DNA from: Solobacterium sp.
GTDB lineage: Bacteria > Bacillota_I > Bacilli_A > Erysipelotrichales > Erysipelotrichaceae
Length of the DNA: 45,259 nucleotides
Reading direction: 5' to 3'
Assembly: GCA_017430925.1 (NCBI GenBank)
Contig: JAFRMA010000101.1
Location: forward strand, 1-45,259
The position numbers and the translations under genes are program-made. The notes under the pieces are model-generated. The model was not told the DNA's origin. It saw nothing but the letters and a program-made list of their open reading frames with translations, and ran no database searches. Every line of letters starts with the position of its first letter. Positions within the stretch are counted from its first letter, which is position 1. Below, one piece after another: positions 24,915 through 33,613 of the stretch.

Positions 24915-25038
24915 CAGGAACGTTACAGAGGTATTTCTTTTCAAACACGGAAGGCACGAAGGTTTCCCCGCATACCCTGTAAGCTTTCGCTTAGACCTGT
25001 AAACCATGGTTGCCTTTAGGCGTACAGGTTCGAAATAC
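24881..25038 (-). ncRNA. Candidate riboswitch, possibly Moco class, upstream of the S-component-like gene
   Basis: Minus-strand RNA. P1 is GUAUUUC (25032-25038) with GAAAUAC (24931-24937). P2 is ACCUGUA (25023-25029) with UACAGGU (24995-25001), enclosing a GCCUAAAGGC turn and AACCAUGGUU. A hairpin UAAGC-GAAA-GCUUA follows at 24980-24993, with a GNRA tetraloop. A G-rich/CCUUCGUGCCUUCCG segment comes before P1 closes, and then the terminator 24881-24914. CCUAA...AUGG could act as a receptor for the GAAA loop, a feature reported for Moco RNAs. The class is inferred from the molybdoenzyme and MobA context and from partial resemblance; the structured leader itself is well supported. Confidence 0.6.
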
Positions 25039-25054
25039 TAGATTCAGTTGTGAT

Positions 25055-25564
25055 TTACTTCTGGCTGTCAGACAATACAGCGCAGCGTGCCACGAGGGAG
25101 TATTCCTCCGGCACCGGGTTCTCATCCGCCTTGACCAGTTTCAAGGCATCAAACGTACAGCCCTTGACACAAGCCGGAAGTAATCCGGCACGGATACGGT
25201 CGATACATCCGTCACACTTACGCATCTTGTTGTCCGGACCGAATGTCGGAGCACCGAACGGACAAGCCATGGCACAGCTGTGACAGCCGATACACATCGT
25301 ATTGTCATACAGTGTCAAACCTGTCTCTTCATCCTTGTACAGACAGCCGGAAGGGCAGGCAGTGATACACGGCGCATTATCGCAGTGCATGCAGGCTATT
25401 GAGTAATAATCAATGATTCCACGTTTGCGGTCCTCCTGACGGAATACCGTACGGAACGGACGTACTCCGGTGGATAAATCAATATCGTTCTGATCCATAC
25501 AAGCGATTGCGCAGGCACCGCAGGCACAGCACTTCGAAAGATCAAGTTCCAGTTTTAATGTCAT
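25055..25564 (-). CDS. Four-cluster ferredoxin-type electron-transfer subunit (DmsB/HycB-like)
   Basis: 169 residues. The cysteine spacing gives four [4Fe-4S] sites: CCACGACAIAC (12-22), CMHCDNAPCITACPSGC (58-74), CIGCHSCAMAC (91-101), and CDGC...C...C (117-136). This is the pattern of the iron-sulfur subunits of DMSO-reductase-family enzymes. It has no signal peptide, so it is cytoplasmic. The start overlaps the stop of the molybdoenzyme gene (ATGA), and it should pass electrons between that enzyme and the FAD/NAD reductase. The structured leader begins 17 bases past its stop. Confidence 0.92.
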   Translation of the reverse strand: MTLKLELDLSKCCACGACAIACMDQNDIDLSTGVRPFRTVFRQEDRKRGIIDYYSIACMHCDNAPCITACPSGCLYKDEETGLTLYDNTMCIGCHSCAMACPFGAPTFGPDNKMRKCDGCIDRIRAGLLPACVKGCTFDALKLVKADENPVPEEYSLVARCAVLSDSQK

Positions 25565-27681
25565 GATATCCTCCTGATATTGCAGTACGCACTTCGATAA
25601 GCAGGGAATCCGGAATACGGATCAAGATTCTGTCCGTTCAGGATACTGTTAATATCTTTCTCCCTGTATCCGTGATAGATAAAGACATCTCCTTCCATAA
25701 CGGTAGCGGTAGGGATAGCCTTGAAACTCAGCGCGCCTATATCGGTGACGATTTCTACATCATCTCCAAGTTCTATACCCAATCTGTCCGCATCTTCCAG
25801 ACTCATTTCTACGGAAGGTTCCGGAAGTAAGCTTCTCTCCCACGGTACATCGTGGAGACGGCTGTGCAGGGCATTCGGAATACGCGCACCGGCACATAGA
25901 CGGAACGGATATTTCTCCGGATCCGGGTTATACGGAGGCACATAGGTCGGCAGGGGATCCAGACCCCACTCCGGATGCGCAGCGATAATCTCCGAATATA
26001 ACTCAAGTTTACCGGTAGGGGTATGTAATCCCTTCTCCAGTGAACTGCCGAAGACATACGGCTTAAGGAACGGCAGCTGTAAAGGTTCCTCGGATGCCTG
26101 CATCTCTTCAATGGAAACCGGCAGATCACGCAGACAATGACGTACACATTCTTTATAACCTGCTTTTAACAGATCATCATCAAGATCCATGTACTGTGCC
26201 AACAGAGATATGATCTCAGGATCTGACTTCGCTTCACCTAAGGGTTCAATCGCTTTCTTTGTGTACCAGACTTTACCGCCGTTATAAGGCATGAAGGTTT
26301 CTCTTTCCAGAGATGTACAAGCCGGAAGCACGATATCCGCATACTTGGCCGTATCCGTAAGGAACAAATCCACATCCGCGAAGAAATCCAGTTTTCTGAA
26401 CATTTCCAGATAACGATGATCGGAAGCAAACATGCGGTAATTCATACCGAAACCGACCAGAGCGCGTACAGAATTCTCATCCTCATTCAGCACGTTGTCT
26501 GCCAGGGCATTAGCCTGCATATCCTTACGCAGATAGTACCAGAGAGGGAAGCGGTCAGCCCCGATCGCTTTCGGTGCATCTTCCGGATATCTTTCCTCCA
26601 TGAACTCTTCTTCATAAGTCTCAAATCCGCAGGCTCTTTCCATGAAACTATGAATCACCGGCAACTGTCCGCCCTTGACATCCACATTTCCGGTAATGAT
26701 CAGAAGGGACATCAGTGCGCGGTAATTCTGCATACCGTTGCGGTGATGACCAAGCGTACTGCTTTCCGGAATACAGATACCCTTGCAGGAATGAATGAGT
26801 TCTGCGGCTCTAACGATATCCTCAGCCGGAACTCCGGTCAGTTCTTCACCTTTTTCCGGAGTAAACTGCCTGACGTATTCTGCGTACTCCTTGAAGCCGT
26901 GAACATACTTATCGATGTATTCCTTATCTACCCAGTCCTTTTCGATCAGTACGTGGGCAATCGCCAGAGCCAGAGCACCATCCGTACCAAGATGCGGACG
27001 CAGATGCAAGTCTGCCAGTCTCTGTGATGCCGGTGTAATACGCGGGTCCACAGTCATGACTTTCATCCCGTGTTCCATGTTCTTCTGCATATTCCGGACC
27101 ATTGGATAACGGGAATGGTAACCATTAGCTCCCCAGCCGATGATTAATTCCGAGTTGGGCATATTCATCCCCATTGCCGAACCGGAAGCCACCAGCCATG
27201 CCATCAGACCGGAAGTCATACAACTGCTGGATTCCGTACCGTAATTCTGCGTACCGAAGACACTTGCCAGACGCCGTAACATAAACCGGTAATACTTACT
27301 GTAACCAGAGTAGAACGCGACCTTATCCGCACCATACTCCTTCTTTACCTTGAGTAAATTCTCACTGATCGTCTTTAACGCTTCATCCCAGGAAATCGGC
27401 TCAAACTTGCCTTCCCCGCGTTCACCGACACGTTTTAACGGTGTCTTGATCCGGTCCTCACGGTAGACATACTGGCGATTACCTGCGCCTTTGGTGCACA
27501 ATTTACCGTTGTTAATGGGGAAACCTTCGGTACCTTCAATCTTGACGATCTTCCCATCCTTGACAAAGACATCCAGACCGCAGTGCATTCCCGGTGAACA
27601 GATATCACAGAGAGAATGCTTTACCTCTATACCGCTGTTCTCTCCCGGTATTTTTCCATGTATATAGTTAATTTCAGACAT
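25561..27681 (-). CDS. Molybdopterin-dependent oxidoreductase, DMSO reductase family
   Basis: 706 residues. A [4Fe-4S] site is set by CDICSPGMHC (Cys25, 28, 34) and LCTKG (Cys62). Cofactor-binding blocks follow (SELIIGWGANGYHSRYP, MTVDPRITPASQ, HLRPHLGTDGALALA), and a C-terminal molydop_binding domain (LCAGARIPNALHSRLHDVPW). The likely metal ligand is Cys154 in GTESSSCMTSG. No Tat signal, so it works in the cytoplasm. Mo/W-bisPGD enzymes of this group include acetylene hydratase, transhydroxylase and gut catechol dehydroxylases; the substrate here cannot be read. It overlaps the FAD gene by 8 bases and the ferredoxin gene by 4. Confidence 0.92.
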   Translation of the reverse strand: MSEINYIHGKIPGENSGIEVKHSLCDICSPGMHCGLDVFVKDGKIVKIEGTEGFPINNGKLCTKGAGNRQYVYREDRIKTPLKRVGERGEGKFEPISWDEALKTISENLLKVKKEYGADKVAFYSGYSKYYRFMLRRLASVFGTQNYGTESSSCMTSGLMAWLVASGSAMGMNMPNSELIIGWGANGYHSRYPMVRNMQKNMEHGMKVMTVDPRITPASQRLADLHLRPHLGTDGALALAIAHVLIEKDWVDKEYIDKYVHGFKEYAEYVRQFTPEKGEELTGVPAEDIVRAAELIHSCKGICIPESSTLGHHRNGMQNYRALMSLLIITGNVDVKGGQLPVIHSFMERACGFETYEEEFMEERYPEDAPKAIGADRFPLWYYLRKDMQANALADNVLNEDENSVRALVGFGMNYRMFASDHRYLEMFRKLDFFADVDLFLTDTAKYADIVLPACTSLERETFMPYNGGKVWYTKKAIEPLGEAKSDPEIISLLAQYMDLDDDLLKAGYKECVRHCLRDLPVSIEEMQASEEPLQLPFLKPYVFGSSLEKGLHTPTGKLELYSEIIAAHPEWGLDPLPTYVPPYNPDPEKYPFRLCAGARIPNALHSRLHDVPWERSLLPEPSVEMSLEDADRLGIELGDDVEIVTDIGALSFKAIPTATVMEGDVFIYHGYREKDINSILNGQNLDPYSGFPAYRSAYCNIRRIS

Positions 27682-28945
27682 TGAAGTTACCCTCCAGTTT
27701 TTCGATAAATGACGGTTTCAATCCTTCCTTGATCAGAATACCTTTCTGCATCGGAGAAATCTCTGCCGTATGTTTTTCCATAACCTGATAAAGATAATTC
27801 TTGATGGCGCCGCTGATCCGGTAATTATCCAGGATATTTACACCGACCAGCTGATGATCCTTGATTACTGCCTGAACGTATAAACCGTCATGGATATTCC
27901 CGGAAGTCAGTACTTCTCCGGTCAGACGATTATCACCGAAACCAATGAAGTCCATATCCATGAAGTGGGTGATGTTATGCAGGAAGTTACCGTCAAATTC
28001 TGCCGGTTTGCCGGTCATGTTCGCGCCTGCTGTCGTTCCCTGATGCGCCGCGTTGGCCCACAGACCGATGATCATCGTATTCTGGCTCTGCAGTTCCGTA
28101 CCTTCGCAGCAGTCACCTGCCGCAAAGATATCCGGGTGTGAGGTAGCCATGCCGTGGTCTACTACAAACGCGCGGTTGATCTTGATCTCTTCCGGGTTTG
28201 CAACCTTTGTGTTCGCTCTGGTACCAATACAGAGAACGATCAAGTCTACATCGACGGCAGAACCATCTGACATGTAGCAATGATAACCATCCCCGGTTTT
28301 CTCCGCTTTCTGCAAAGCACTGCCCAGAGCCATCTGAATACCCATGTTGGAGATTCTCTGTTCAATCTCCGTACTGATCTCCGGGTATGCCGCAAGCGGG
28401 AAGATCCGTGTTGCCATATCCGCAAATATGGTATGAATACCACGCTTGTTCAGCAGTTCCACCACCTTGATGCCAACCATGGAAGCACCTACGACCAGCG
28501 CATTCTTGTAGGTATGCTGTTCCAGTGCATCACGAAGCTTGACGGCATCGTCAATTGTCCTCATGTAGAAAGCATCCTGAGGGTCAAGACCTTCAAATCT
28601 CGGCGCAAACGCAGATGCCCCGGTCGCAATCAGAAGCTTGTCGTAGGAAACGTGTTCACCGGTTCTTAACACGATTTCCTTCTCGTCAGCCAGGATCTTA
28701 TCCACAGTACACTCCGCATGCATATCCAGGTTCAGTTCTCTGGTGATATCCTCTAAAGAACCGAACGGAAATAATCCCTCAAAGGGGATCTTACCGGAAA
28801 CATAGTAAGTCGTAAGCATGGGATTATATGGTGCATAGGAATGCTCACTGTAGATACTGATCAAGCCATCCGGATCGTTATTCCGGATCGTTTTCGCGGC
28901 ATAATAGCCGGCACATCCGAAACCAATAATCACATAATGTGTCAT
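27674..28945 (-). CDS. FAD-dependent NAD(P)H oxidoreductase (Pyr_redox_2; NirB/rubredoxin-reductase-like)
   Basis: 423 residues. The N-terminal FAD site reads YVIIGFGCAGYYAAKTI, and the NAD site ALVVGASMVGIKVVELLNKRG is around residues 149-169. IFAAGDCCE is the second FAD motif. The YAPYNPMLTTYYVSGKI block is common in NADH-dependent reductases of ferredoxins, rubredoxins and nitrite. As first gene of the overlapping set it probably couples NAD(P)H to the four-cluster ferredoxin and the molybdoenzyme. No disulfide CxxxxC redox motif is seen at the usual place, so it is not a classic disulfide reductase. Confidence 0.88.
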   Translation of the reverse strand: MTHYVIIGFGCAGYYAAKTIRNNDPDGLISIYSEHSYAPYNPMLTTYYVSGKIPFEGLFPFGSLEDITRELNLDMHAECTVDKILADEKEIVLRTGEHVSYDKLLIATGASAFAPRFEGLDPQDAFYMRTIDDAVKLRDALEQHTYKNALVVGASMVGIKVVELLNKRGIHTIFADMATRIFPLAAYPEISTEIEQRISNMGIQMALGSALQKAEKTGDGYHCYMSDGSAVDVDLIVLCIGTRANTKVANPEEIKINRAFVVDHGMATSHPDIFAAGDCCEGTELQSQNTMIIGLWANAAHQGTTAGANMTGKPAEFDGNFLHNITHFMDMDFIGFGDNRLTGEVLTSGNIHDGLYVQAVIKDHQLVGVNILDNYRISGAIKNYLYQVMEKHTAEISPMQKGILIKEGLKPSFIEKLEGNFNV

Positions 28946-28974
28946 TATCCAGTCCTCTCTTAATTTCTGATTCC

Positions 28975-28980
28975 ATTATA
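28975..28980 (-). promoter_or_regulatory. -10 element upstream of the molybdoenzyme operon
   Basis: Minus-strand TATAAT lies about 30 bases before ATG 28945. No good -35 is visible at the right distance, so an activator may be needed or the call may be wrong. Confidence 0.35.
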
Positions 28981-29106
28981 AAGGATAGACGCTAAGTTTT
29001 ACTATAGGGCTGCAGAAAAAGGAGGGAAGAAATGTGACATATCCGCAAAGAATTATTTATCTTTCCCCGTGATATAGTGAGGAAAAGAAAAGGAGTACAG
29101 GATCAT

Positions 29107-30372
29107 ATGAAAGTAGGAGCTTCCAAGAAGTCCATAGCCCCGGCACAATTTTTACCGATGGGTTTCCATGATGAGTACGGCAAGATCTACAGGGATGTAT
29201 TTGTACGTACAATCGTTGTCGAAAGTCTGGGAAAGACCGCAGTATTTACCACCTTTGAGCTGGCAAGCGCGGTAAGCACGAAGCGGATCCGCAAGACCGT
29301 AAAAGAGAAATACGGAATCGAACCGGAATACATCGATTTCGGTGCCACACACACTCACGAGTGCGCTTTCTCCACCAGTATGATGATGCCCGGCATGCCC
29401 GCGACAGAGAAGACAGACGCCTACGACGAATACATCTATGAGCAGGCAATCGCGTCCATCGATGAAGCTATGGCGAACAAACGTGAAGCAAAGTGGGCAT
29501 TTACCAAGGGTAAGAGCTATATCAACGTATGCCGTGACCAGGAAGGTATTGACGGCGTATGGTTCCAGGGAAGAGACTTTGAAGGACCCAGTGACAAGAC
29601 GCTGGCGATCCTGAAGTTTACGGATCTCGAAGGAAAAGTCATCGCCGTACTGATGAACTACGGTATGCACGGTACCGCCTGTTACCTGAAGAAGGATAAA
29701 GAAGAATCCACAATGATGATCGCCGGTGATGTTCCGGGATTTGTCAGTGACTTCGTGGAAGGTTACTACAAGGAAGATGGTACGGTTGCCGCATGGTCCA
29801 TCGCAGCCGGAGGAAACCAGAACCCGATTTTCTTCTGTGTCTACCAGAAATACAACGAGAAGGGTATTCCCGACGGGATCTTCTCTACCGGTTTTGATGC
29901 CTGGGGACTGTGTGAACATCTCGGACAGACACAGGGAATTGAAGCTGTAAAACTGATCAATGCGGTAAAAGCCGAAGATATGAAAGATGAAGCAGAGATC
30001 AAAGCTGTCGACCGTACGGTGGCAGTCCCGGCAATGAAGCGTGTAGGACGCGGAATCAAGCCTACGGATGAATTCAAGGTAGAAGATGATGGTGAAATCG
30101 AAATGCAGCTGAAACTGATGACGCTGGATGATGTCGCAATCATGAGCATCAATGGTGAACTAGTTGCGGAGATCGGTCTTCGTCTGAAGGAAGCGATGAA
30201 CTACGACAAGGCAATGATTCTGTCCCTCTCCGCGGAATCCATCGGCTATATCCCGGATGAAAGAGGATATAATAACCGAACGTTTGCCTTCTTCGGCACC
30301 CGGATCAAGGACGGAAAAGGAGAAGAGTATATCACTCCGAACTTCCTGGAAATGGATAAGGAAAGACACTGA
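29107..30372 (+). CDS. Neutral/alkaline ceramidase N-terminal-like hydrolase
   Basis: 421 residues from ATG 29107; GGAG and AGGA lie just upstream, and GTG 29077 is less likely. MKVGASKKSIAP...DEYGKIYRDVFVRTIVVE and DFGATHTHECAF (His82, His84) resemble the N-terminal domain of neutral/alkaline non-lysosomal ceramidases (PF04734). LMNYGMHGTACY and AGDVPGFVSDFVE match later blocks. True ceramidases are secreted and cleave ceramide; this one has no signal peptide and is shorter, so it is probably a cytoplasmic amidase with another substrate. It is read toward the permease operon, which starts 369 bases later from its own promoter. Confidence 0.75.
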   Translation: MKVGASKKSIAPAQFLPMGFHDEYGKIYRDVFVRTIVVESLGKTAVFTTFELASAVSTKRIRKTVKEKYGIEPEYIDFGATHTHECAFSTSMMMPGMPATEKTDAYDEYIYEQAIASIDEAMANKREAKWAFTKGKSYINVCRDQEGIDGVWFQGRDFEGPSDKTLAILKFTDLEGKVIAVLMNYGMHGTACYLKKDKEESTMMIAGDVPGFVSDFVEGYYKEDGTVAAWSIAAGGNQNPIFFCVYQKYNEKGIPDGIFSTGFDAWGLCEHLGQTQGIEAVKLINAVKAEDMKDEAEIKAVDRTVAVPAMKRVGRGIKPTDEFKVEDDGEIEMQLKLMTLDDVAIMSINGELVAEIGLRLKEAMNYDKAMILSLSAESIGYIPDERGYNNRTFAFFGTRIKDGKGEEYITPNFLEMDKERH

Positions 30373-30740
30373 TTACCAGGGTTTCAGGCATAGGATAAGT
30401 CAAGAGAAATGATAAAAAAGTTGTTACAGGCAACACTTTCGAAAGCTTGTGACAAAAATCCTGAGTAGTATGACAAATATACTTGCAAGGTAAGAAAAAA
30501 CATAAAAATATCCATTATTTGTTATACGATAGCGCTTACAAAAAGGATTGATATATTACTTTTCGTAGACTAAAATTTGGATAGGATAACCATTTCCTTT
30601 CGTTTTATTGTACGGCAATGGTATCTACTTCTGTGCGGATTTTTTCCCTCAGGACGGCTCGCTACTACTAAATTCAATATTGGATGAAGGAGTGCAGATC
30701 TCTATGTAAGTCTGCAGTCTGTAATCATAAGGGGTGACTT
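30372..30740 (+). promoter_or_regulatory. Control region of the permease operon: cre-like site, promoter and structured leader
   Basis: The gap holds GATAGCGCTTACAAA (30529-30543; reverse complement TTTGTAAGCGCTATC, cre-like). A strong promoter follows: TTGATA (30548-30553), 17 bases, TAAAAT (30571-30576). The leader of about 155 bases then contains two stem candidates: ACCATT/AATGGT (about 30588-30623), and TGCAGA/TCTGCA near 30693-30716. AAGGGG precedes ATG 30741. The operator centre is 14.5 bases upstream of the -35, as for SBP2. No small gene is apparent. Confidence 0.6.
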
Positions 30741-31724
30741 ATGTTAAGGTATGTATTTAGAAGATTATTGATGATGATCCCGGTACTTCTGGGTGTTACC
30801 ATCGTCATCTTCACGCTGATGTACATCATTCCCGGTGATCCTGCGGTCGCAATTCTCGGCTCACAGGCAGAACCATGGGAATATGAAGCATTGCGTGAAA
30901 CGATGGGTCTGAATGACCCGTATATCGTACGTCTGTTGCGGTACTTAGCTCAGGTGTATACCAGATTTGATCTGGGTACATCCTATCTGAGTGGTGTGTC
31001 TATCACAACAGAACTTGCAGGACGTATTCCGCATACACTGACGCTTGGTTTCTTCAGTGTTGTTGTTTCGGTCTTTGTAGGTATTCCTCTGGGTATTCAG
31101 GCTGCGACTCATGCCGGTACATGGCGTGACTGGCTGCCGCTGACAATTTCCCTGATCGGTGTCTCCATGCCTGGTTTCTGGCTGGCGCTGATGCTGGTTC
31201 TGGCATTCTCCGTTAAACTCGGATGGCTCCCTGCGTATGGTATGGGCGGTCTGAAATACTGGGTATTACCGGTCTTGTCCGGTGCTTTCGGCGGTCTTGC
31301 CAACCTGGCAAAACAGACACGTTCCAGTATGCTGGATGTCCTCTATTCCGACTATATCGTCATGGCTCGTGCTAAAGGTATGCCGGAAAGAGATGTCATC
31401 TATAAGCACGCTCTGCCGAATGCACTGATTCCGATCATCACCATCATGGGTTCCACATTTGCCCGTATGCTTGGTGGTGGTATGCTGACAGAAACAATCT
31501 TCTCTATTCCTGGTGTTGGTTATTACATGGTCAAGTCTGTTAACAACCGTGACTATCCGGCAGTTCAGGGAAGTGTATTATTGCTTTCTATCGTCTTTAC
31601 ATTTGTCATGTTATTGACAGACATCGTCATGGCATTTGTTGATCCTCGTATCAAAGCACAGTTTGCTTCTCGTGCTGCCAAGGATCAGACAAAACAGGCT
31701 AAGCCGAAAGGAGCTGCAGCATAA
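30741..31724 (+). CDS. oppB: Peptide-type ABC transporter permease, OppB/DppB family
   Basis: 327 residues, six membrane helices expected. Begins MLRYVFRRLLMMIPVLLGVTIVIFTLMYIIPGDPA, a hallmark of OppB/DppB proteins. The EAA loop, which contacts the ATPases, reads ARAKGMPERDVIYKHALPNALIP. It forms the channel with OppC. Its stop overlaps the oppC start by one base. The name is at family level; peptides, nickel or oligosaccharides are possible substrates. Confidence 0.93.
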   Translation: MLRYVFRRLLMMIPVLLGVTIVIFTLMYIIPGDPAVAILGSQAEPWEYEALRETMGLNDPYIVRLLRYLAQVYTRFDLGTSYLSGVSITTELAGRIPHTLTLGFFSVVVSVFVGIPLGIQAATHAGTWRDWLPLTISLIGVSMPGFWLALMLVLAFSVKLGWLPAYGMGGLKYWVLPVLSGAFGGLANLAKQTRSSMLDVLYSDYIVMARAKGMPERDVIYKHALPNALIPIITIMGSTFARMLGGGMLTETIFSIPGVGYYMVKSVNNRDYPAVQGSVLLLSIVFTFVMLLTDIVMAFVDPRIKAQFASRAAKDQTKQAKPKGAAA

Positions 31725-32617
31725 TGACAGAAATGAATAATAATGTAACGGCTCCGGAAGAAGTCGTGATCAAGAAACAGAATCAGTTCCTTGAAGTCTT
31801 CAAGAGACTGCGTCAGAGACCGTCCGCCATGGTTGGTTTGACGATCCTGACAATACTGATTCTTATCGCTCTTTTATCACCGTGGATCATTCCTTACGAC
31901 TATGCCAAGATTGATGTCCTGAATGCGAACCAGCCGCCGAGTTCTGCGCATTGGTTCGGCACAGACCAGATCGGCCGTGATATCCTGTCCCGTTGTATGT
32001 ACGGCGCAAGATATTCCCTGACTCTGGGTATTCTGGCTACGTTGATCGGTACTGCGATTGGTCTGGTATTCGGTTCCATCGCCGGTTACTTCGGCGGTAA
32101 GACCGATGATATCATGATGCGTATTACGGACGTCTTTGAATCTATTCCTGGTATGGTGCTGAATATTGCGGTAGCCTGTGCTGTCGGTCCCGGTTTCTTC
32201 AATACCATCTGGGCACTGTCCATCGGCGGTATCTCCGGTACAGCACGTATGATCCGTGCGCAGATCCTGAAGATCCGTTCTCAGGAATTCATCGAAGCCG
32301 CGGAAGTTACCAACTGCTCTACACCGAAAGTTATTATCAAGCATCTGTTACCGAACGCGATTTCCCCGACTCTGGTTGGTATGGCAATGGGTGTCGGCTG
32401 GCACATCATGGGTGCTGCCGGTCTGTCTTATCTGGGTCTGGGCGTACAGCCTCCGACACCGGAATGGGGCGCAATGCTTGCGGATGCACGTGCATATCTT
32501 GCGAAATATCCCTGGATGTGTATCTTCCCGGGCGTATGCATCATGATTACCGTTCTTGCCTTCAACCTGATGGGTGATGGTCTCCGTGATGCGATGGATC
32601 CTAAGTTGAAGAAGTAA
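31724..32617 (+). CDS. oppC: Peptide-type ABC transporter permease, OppC/DppC family
   Basis: 297 residues. An N-terminal cytoplasmic segment and helix, then the OppC block LNANQPPSSAHWFGTDQIGRDILSR. The EAA loop is EAAEVTNCSTPKVIIKHLLPNA, followed by the conserved LSYLGLGVQPPTPEWG. It is the second half of the membrane channel. It starts on the last base of oppB and is followed within 14 bases by oppD. Confidence 0.94.
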   Translation: MTEMNNNVTAPEEVVIKKQNQFLEVFKRLRQRPSAMVGLTILTILILIALLSPWIIPYDYAKIDVLNANQPPSSAHWFGTDQIGRDILSRCMYGARYSLTLGILATLIGTAIGLVFGSIAGYFGGKTDDIMMRITDVFESIPGMVLNIAVACAVGPGFFNTIWALSIGGISGTARMIRAQILKIRSQEFIEAAEVTNCSTPKVIIKHLLPNAISPTLVGMAMGVGWHIMGAAGLSYLGLGVQPPTPEWGAMLADARAYLAKYPWMCIFPGVCIMITVLAFNLMGDGLRDAMDPKLKK

Positions 32618-32630
32618 TGAGGTGGGCATA

Positions 32631-33611
32631 ATGAGTGAAGATAAATTCTTAAAAGTTGAAGACTTGAATGTACACTATATTACGACTGAACAGGATGTCT
32701 TTGCGGTCAATGGTGTATCCTTTGAAATGACCAGAGGTAAAACACTGGGTCTTGTTGGTGAAACCGGTGCCGGTAAAACCACAATTGCCCGTGCGATCCT
32801 CGGTATTCTTCCGAATCCTCCGGCCAAGGTTATGGGCGGTAAGATCTACTTTGAAGGAAAAAATATATTCGAGTTAAGTGAAAAAGAAATGCTGGATATC
32901 CGTGGTAACAAGATCACCATGATCTTCCAGGACCCGATGACAGCGTTAAACCCGGTCATCACTGTCGGTGAGCAGATCGCAGAAGTTGTTGAACTGCATA
33001 ACGGCGGTGATAAGGCAGCCGCAAAGAACCGTGCGATCGAGATGCTTGAGACTGTAGGTATCCCGGCAGAACGTTATGTGGAATATCCTCACCAGTTCTC
33101 CGGCGGTATGAAACAGCGTGTCGTTATCGCTATCGCGCTGGCTTGTGAACCGAGCCTTCTGCTTGCGGATGAACCGACCACAGCTCTTGATGTTACCATT
33201 CAGGCACAGGTTCTTGAACTGATGAAAGAACTGAATGAAAAGAACGATACAACAACGATCCTGATCACACATGACCTGGGTGTTGTTGCGGAAATGTGCG
33301 ATGAAGTAGCGGTTATCTATGCAGGTCAGATCATTGAACATGGTTCTCTGGAAGAGATTTTCGACTATCCGATGCATCCGTATACCAACGGTCTGTTCGG
33401 TGCTCTTCCTTCCATGAAAGAAGACGAGAATGACACCAGACTGCATCCGATTGCCGGATTACCGCCGGATCCTACACAGTTGCCGGAAGGTTGCTACTTC
33501 AGTCCCCGCTGCCCGTATGCTACTGAAGAATGCAGACATGGTGATATCCCTGTAACGGAGATCCGTCCGGGACATCAGATCAAATGTATTCATCCGCAGG
33601 AGGTTAAATAA
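32631..33611 (+). CDS. oppD: Peptide-type ABC transporter ATPase, OppD/DppD family
   Basis: 326 residues from ATG 32631 (GAGG at 32619-32622; GTG 32622 overlaps that site and is rejected). Walker A GETGAGKT (43-50), signature FSGGMKQR, Walker [12 protein letters not shown], and His-loop THDLG. The C-terminal oligopeptide-transporter domain has the Cys-rich [16 protein letters not shown] end typical of OppD/DppD, which may bind an iron-sulfur cluster in some relatives. It hydrolyses ATP to drive import. Confidence 0.95.
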   Translation: MSEDKFLKVEDLNVHYITTEQDVFAVNGVSFEMTRGKTLGLVGETGAGKTTIARAILGILPNPPAKVMGGKIYFEGKNIFELSEKEMLDIRGNKITMIFQDPMTALNPVITVGEQIAEVVELHNGGDKAAAKNRAIEMLETVGIPAERYVEYPHQFSGGMKQRVVIAIALACEPSLLLADEPTTALDVTIQAQVLELMKELNEKNDTTTILITHDLGVVAEMCDEVAVIYAGQIIEHGSLEEIFDYPMHPYTNGLFGALPSMKEDENDTRLHPIAGLPPDPTQLPEGCYFSPRCPYATEECRHGDIPVTEIRPGHQIKCIHPQEVK

Positions 33612-33613
33612 GT

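Noticed and set aside
25561..27681. Possible selenocysteine site in the molybdoenzyme
   Set aside because: The frame has a Cys codon at the expected ligand position, no in-frame TGA, and no need for a SECIS element.
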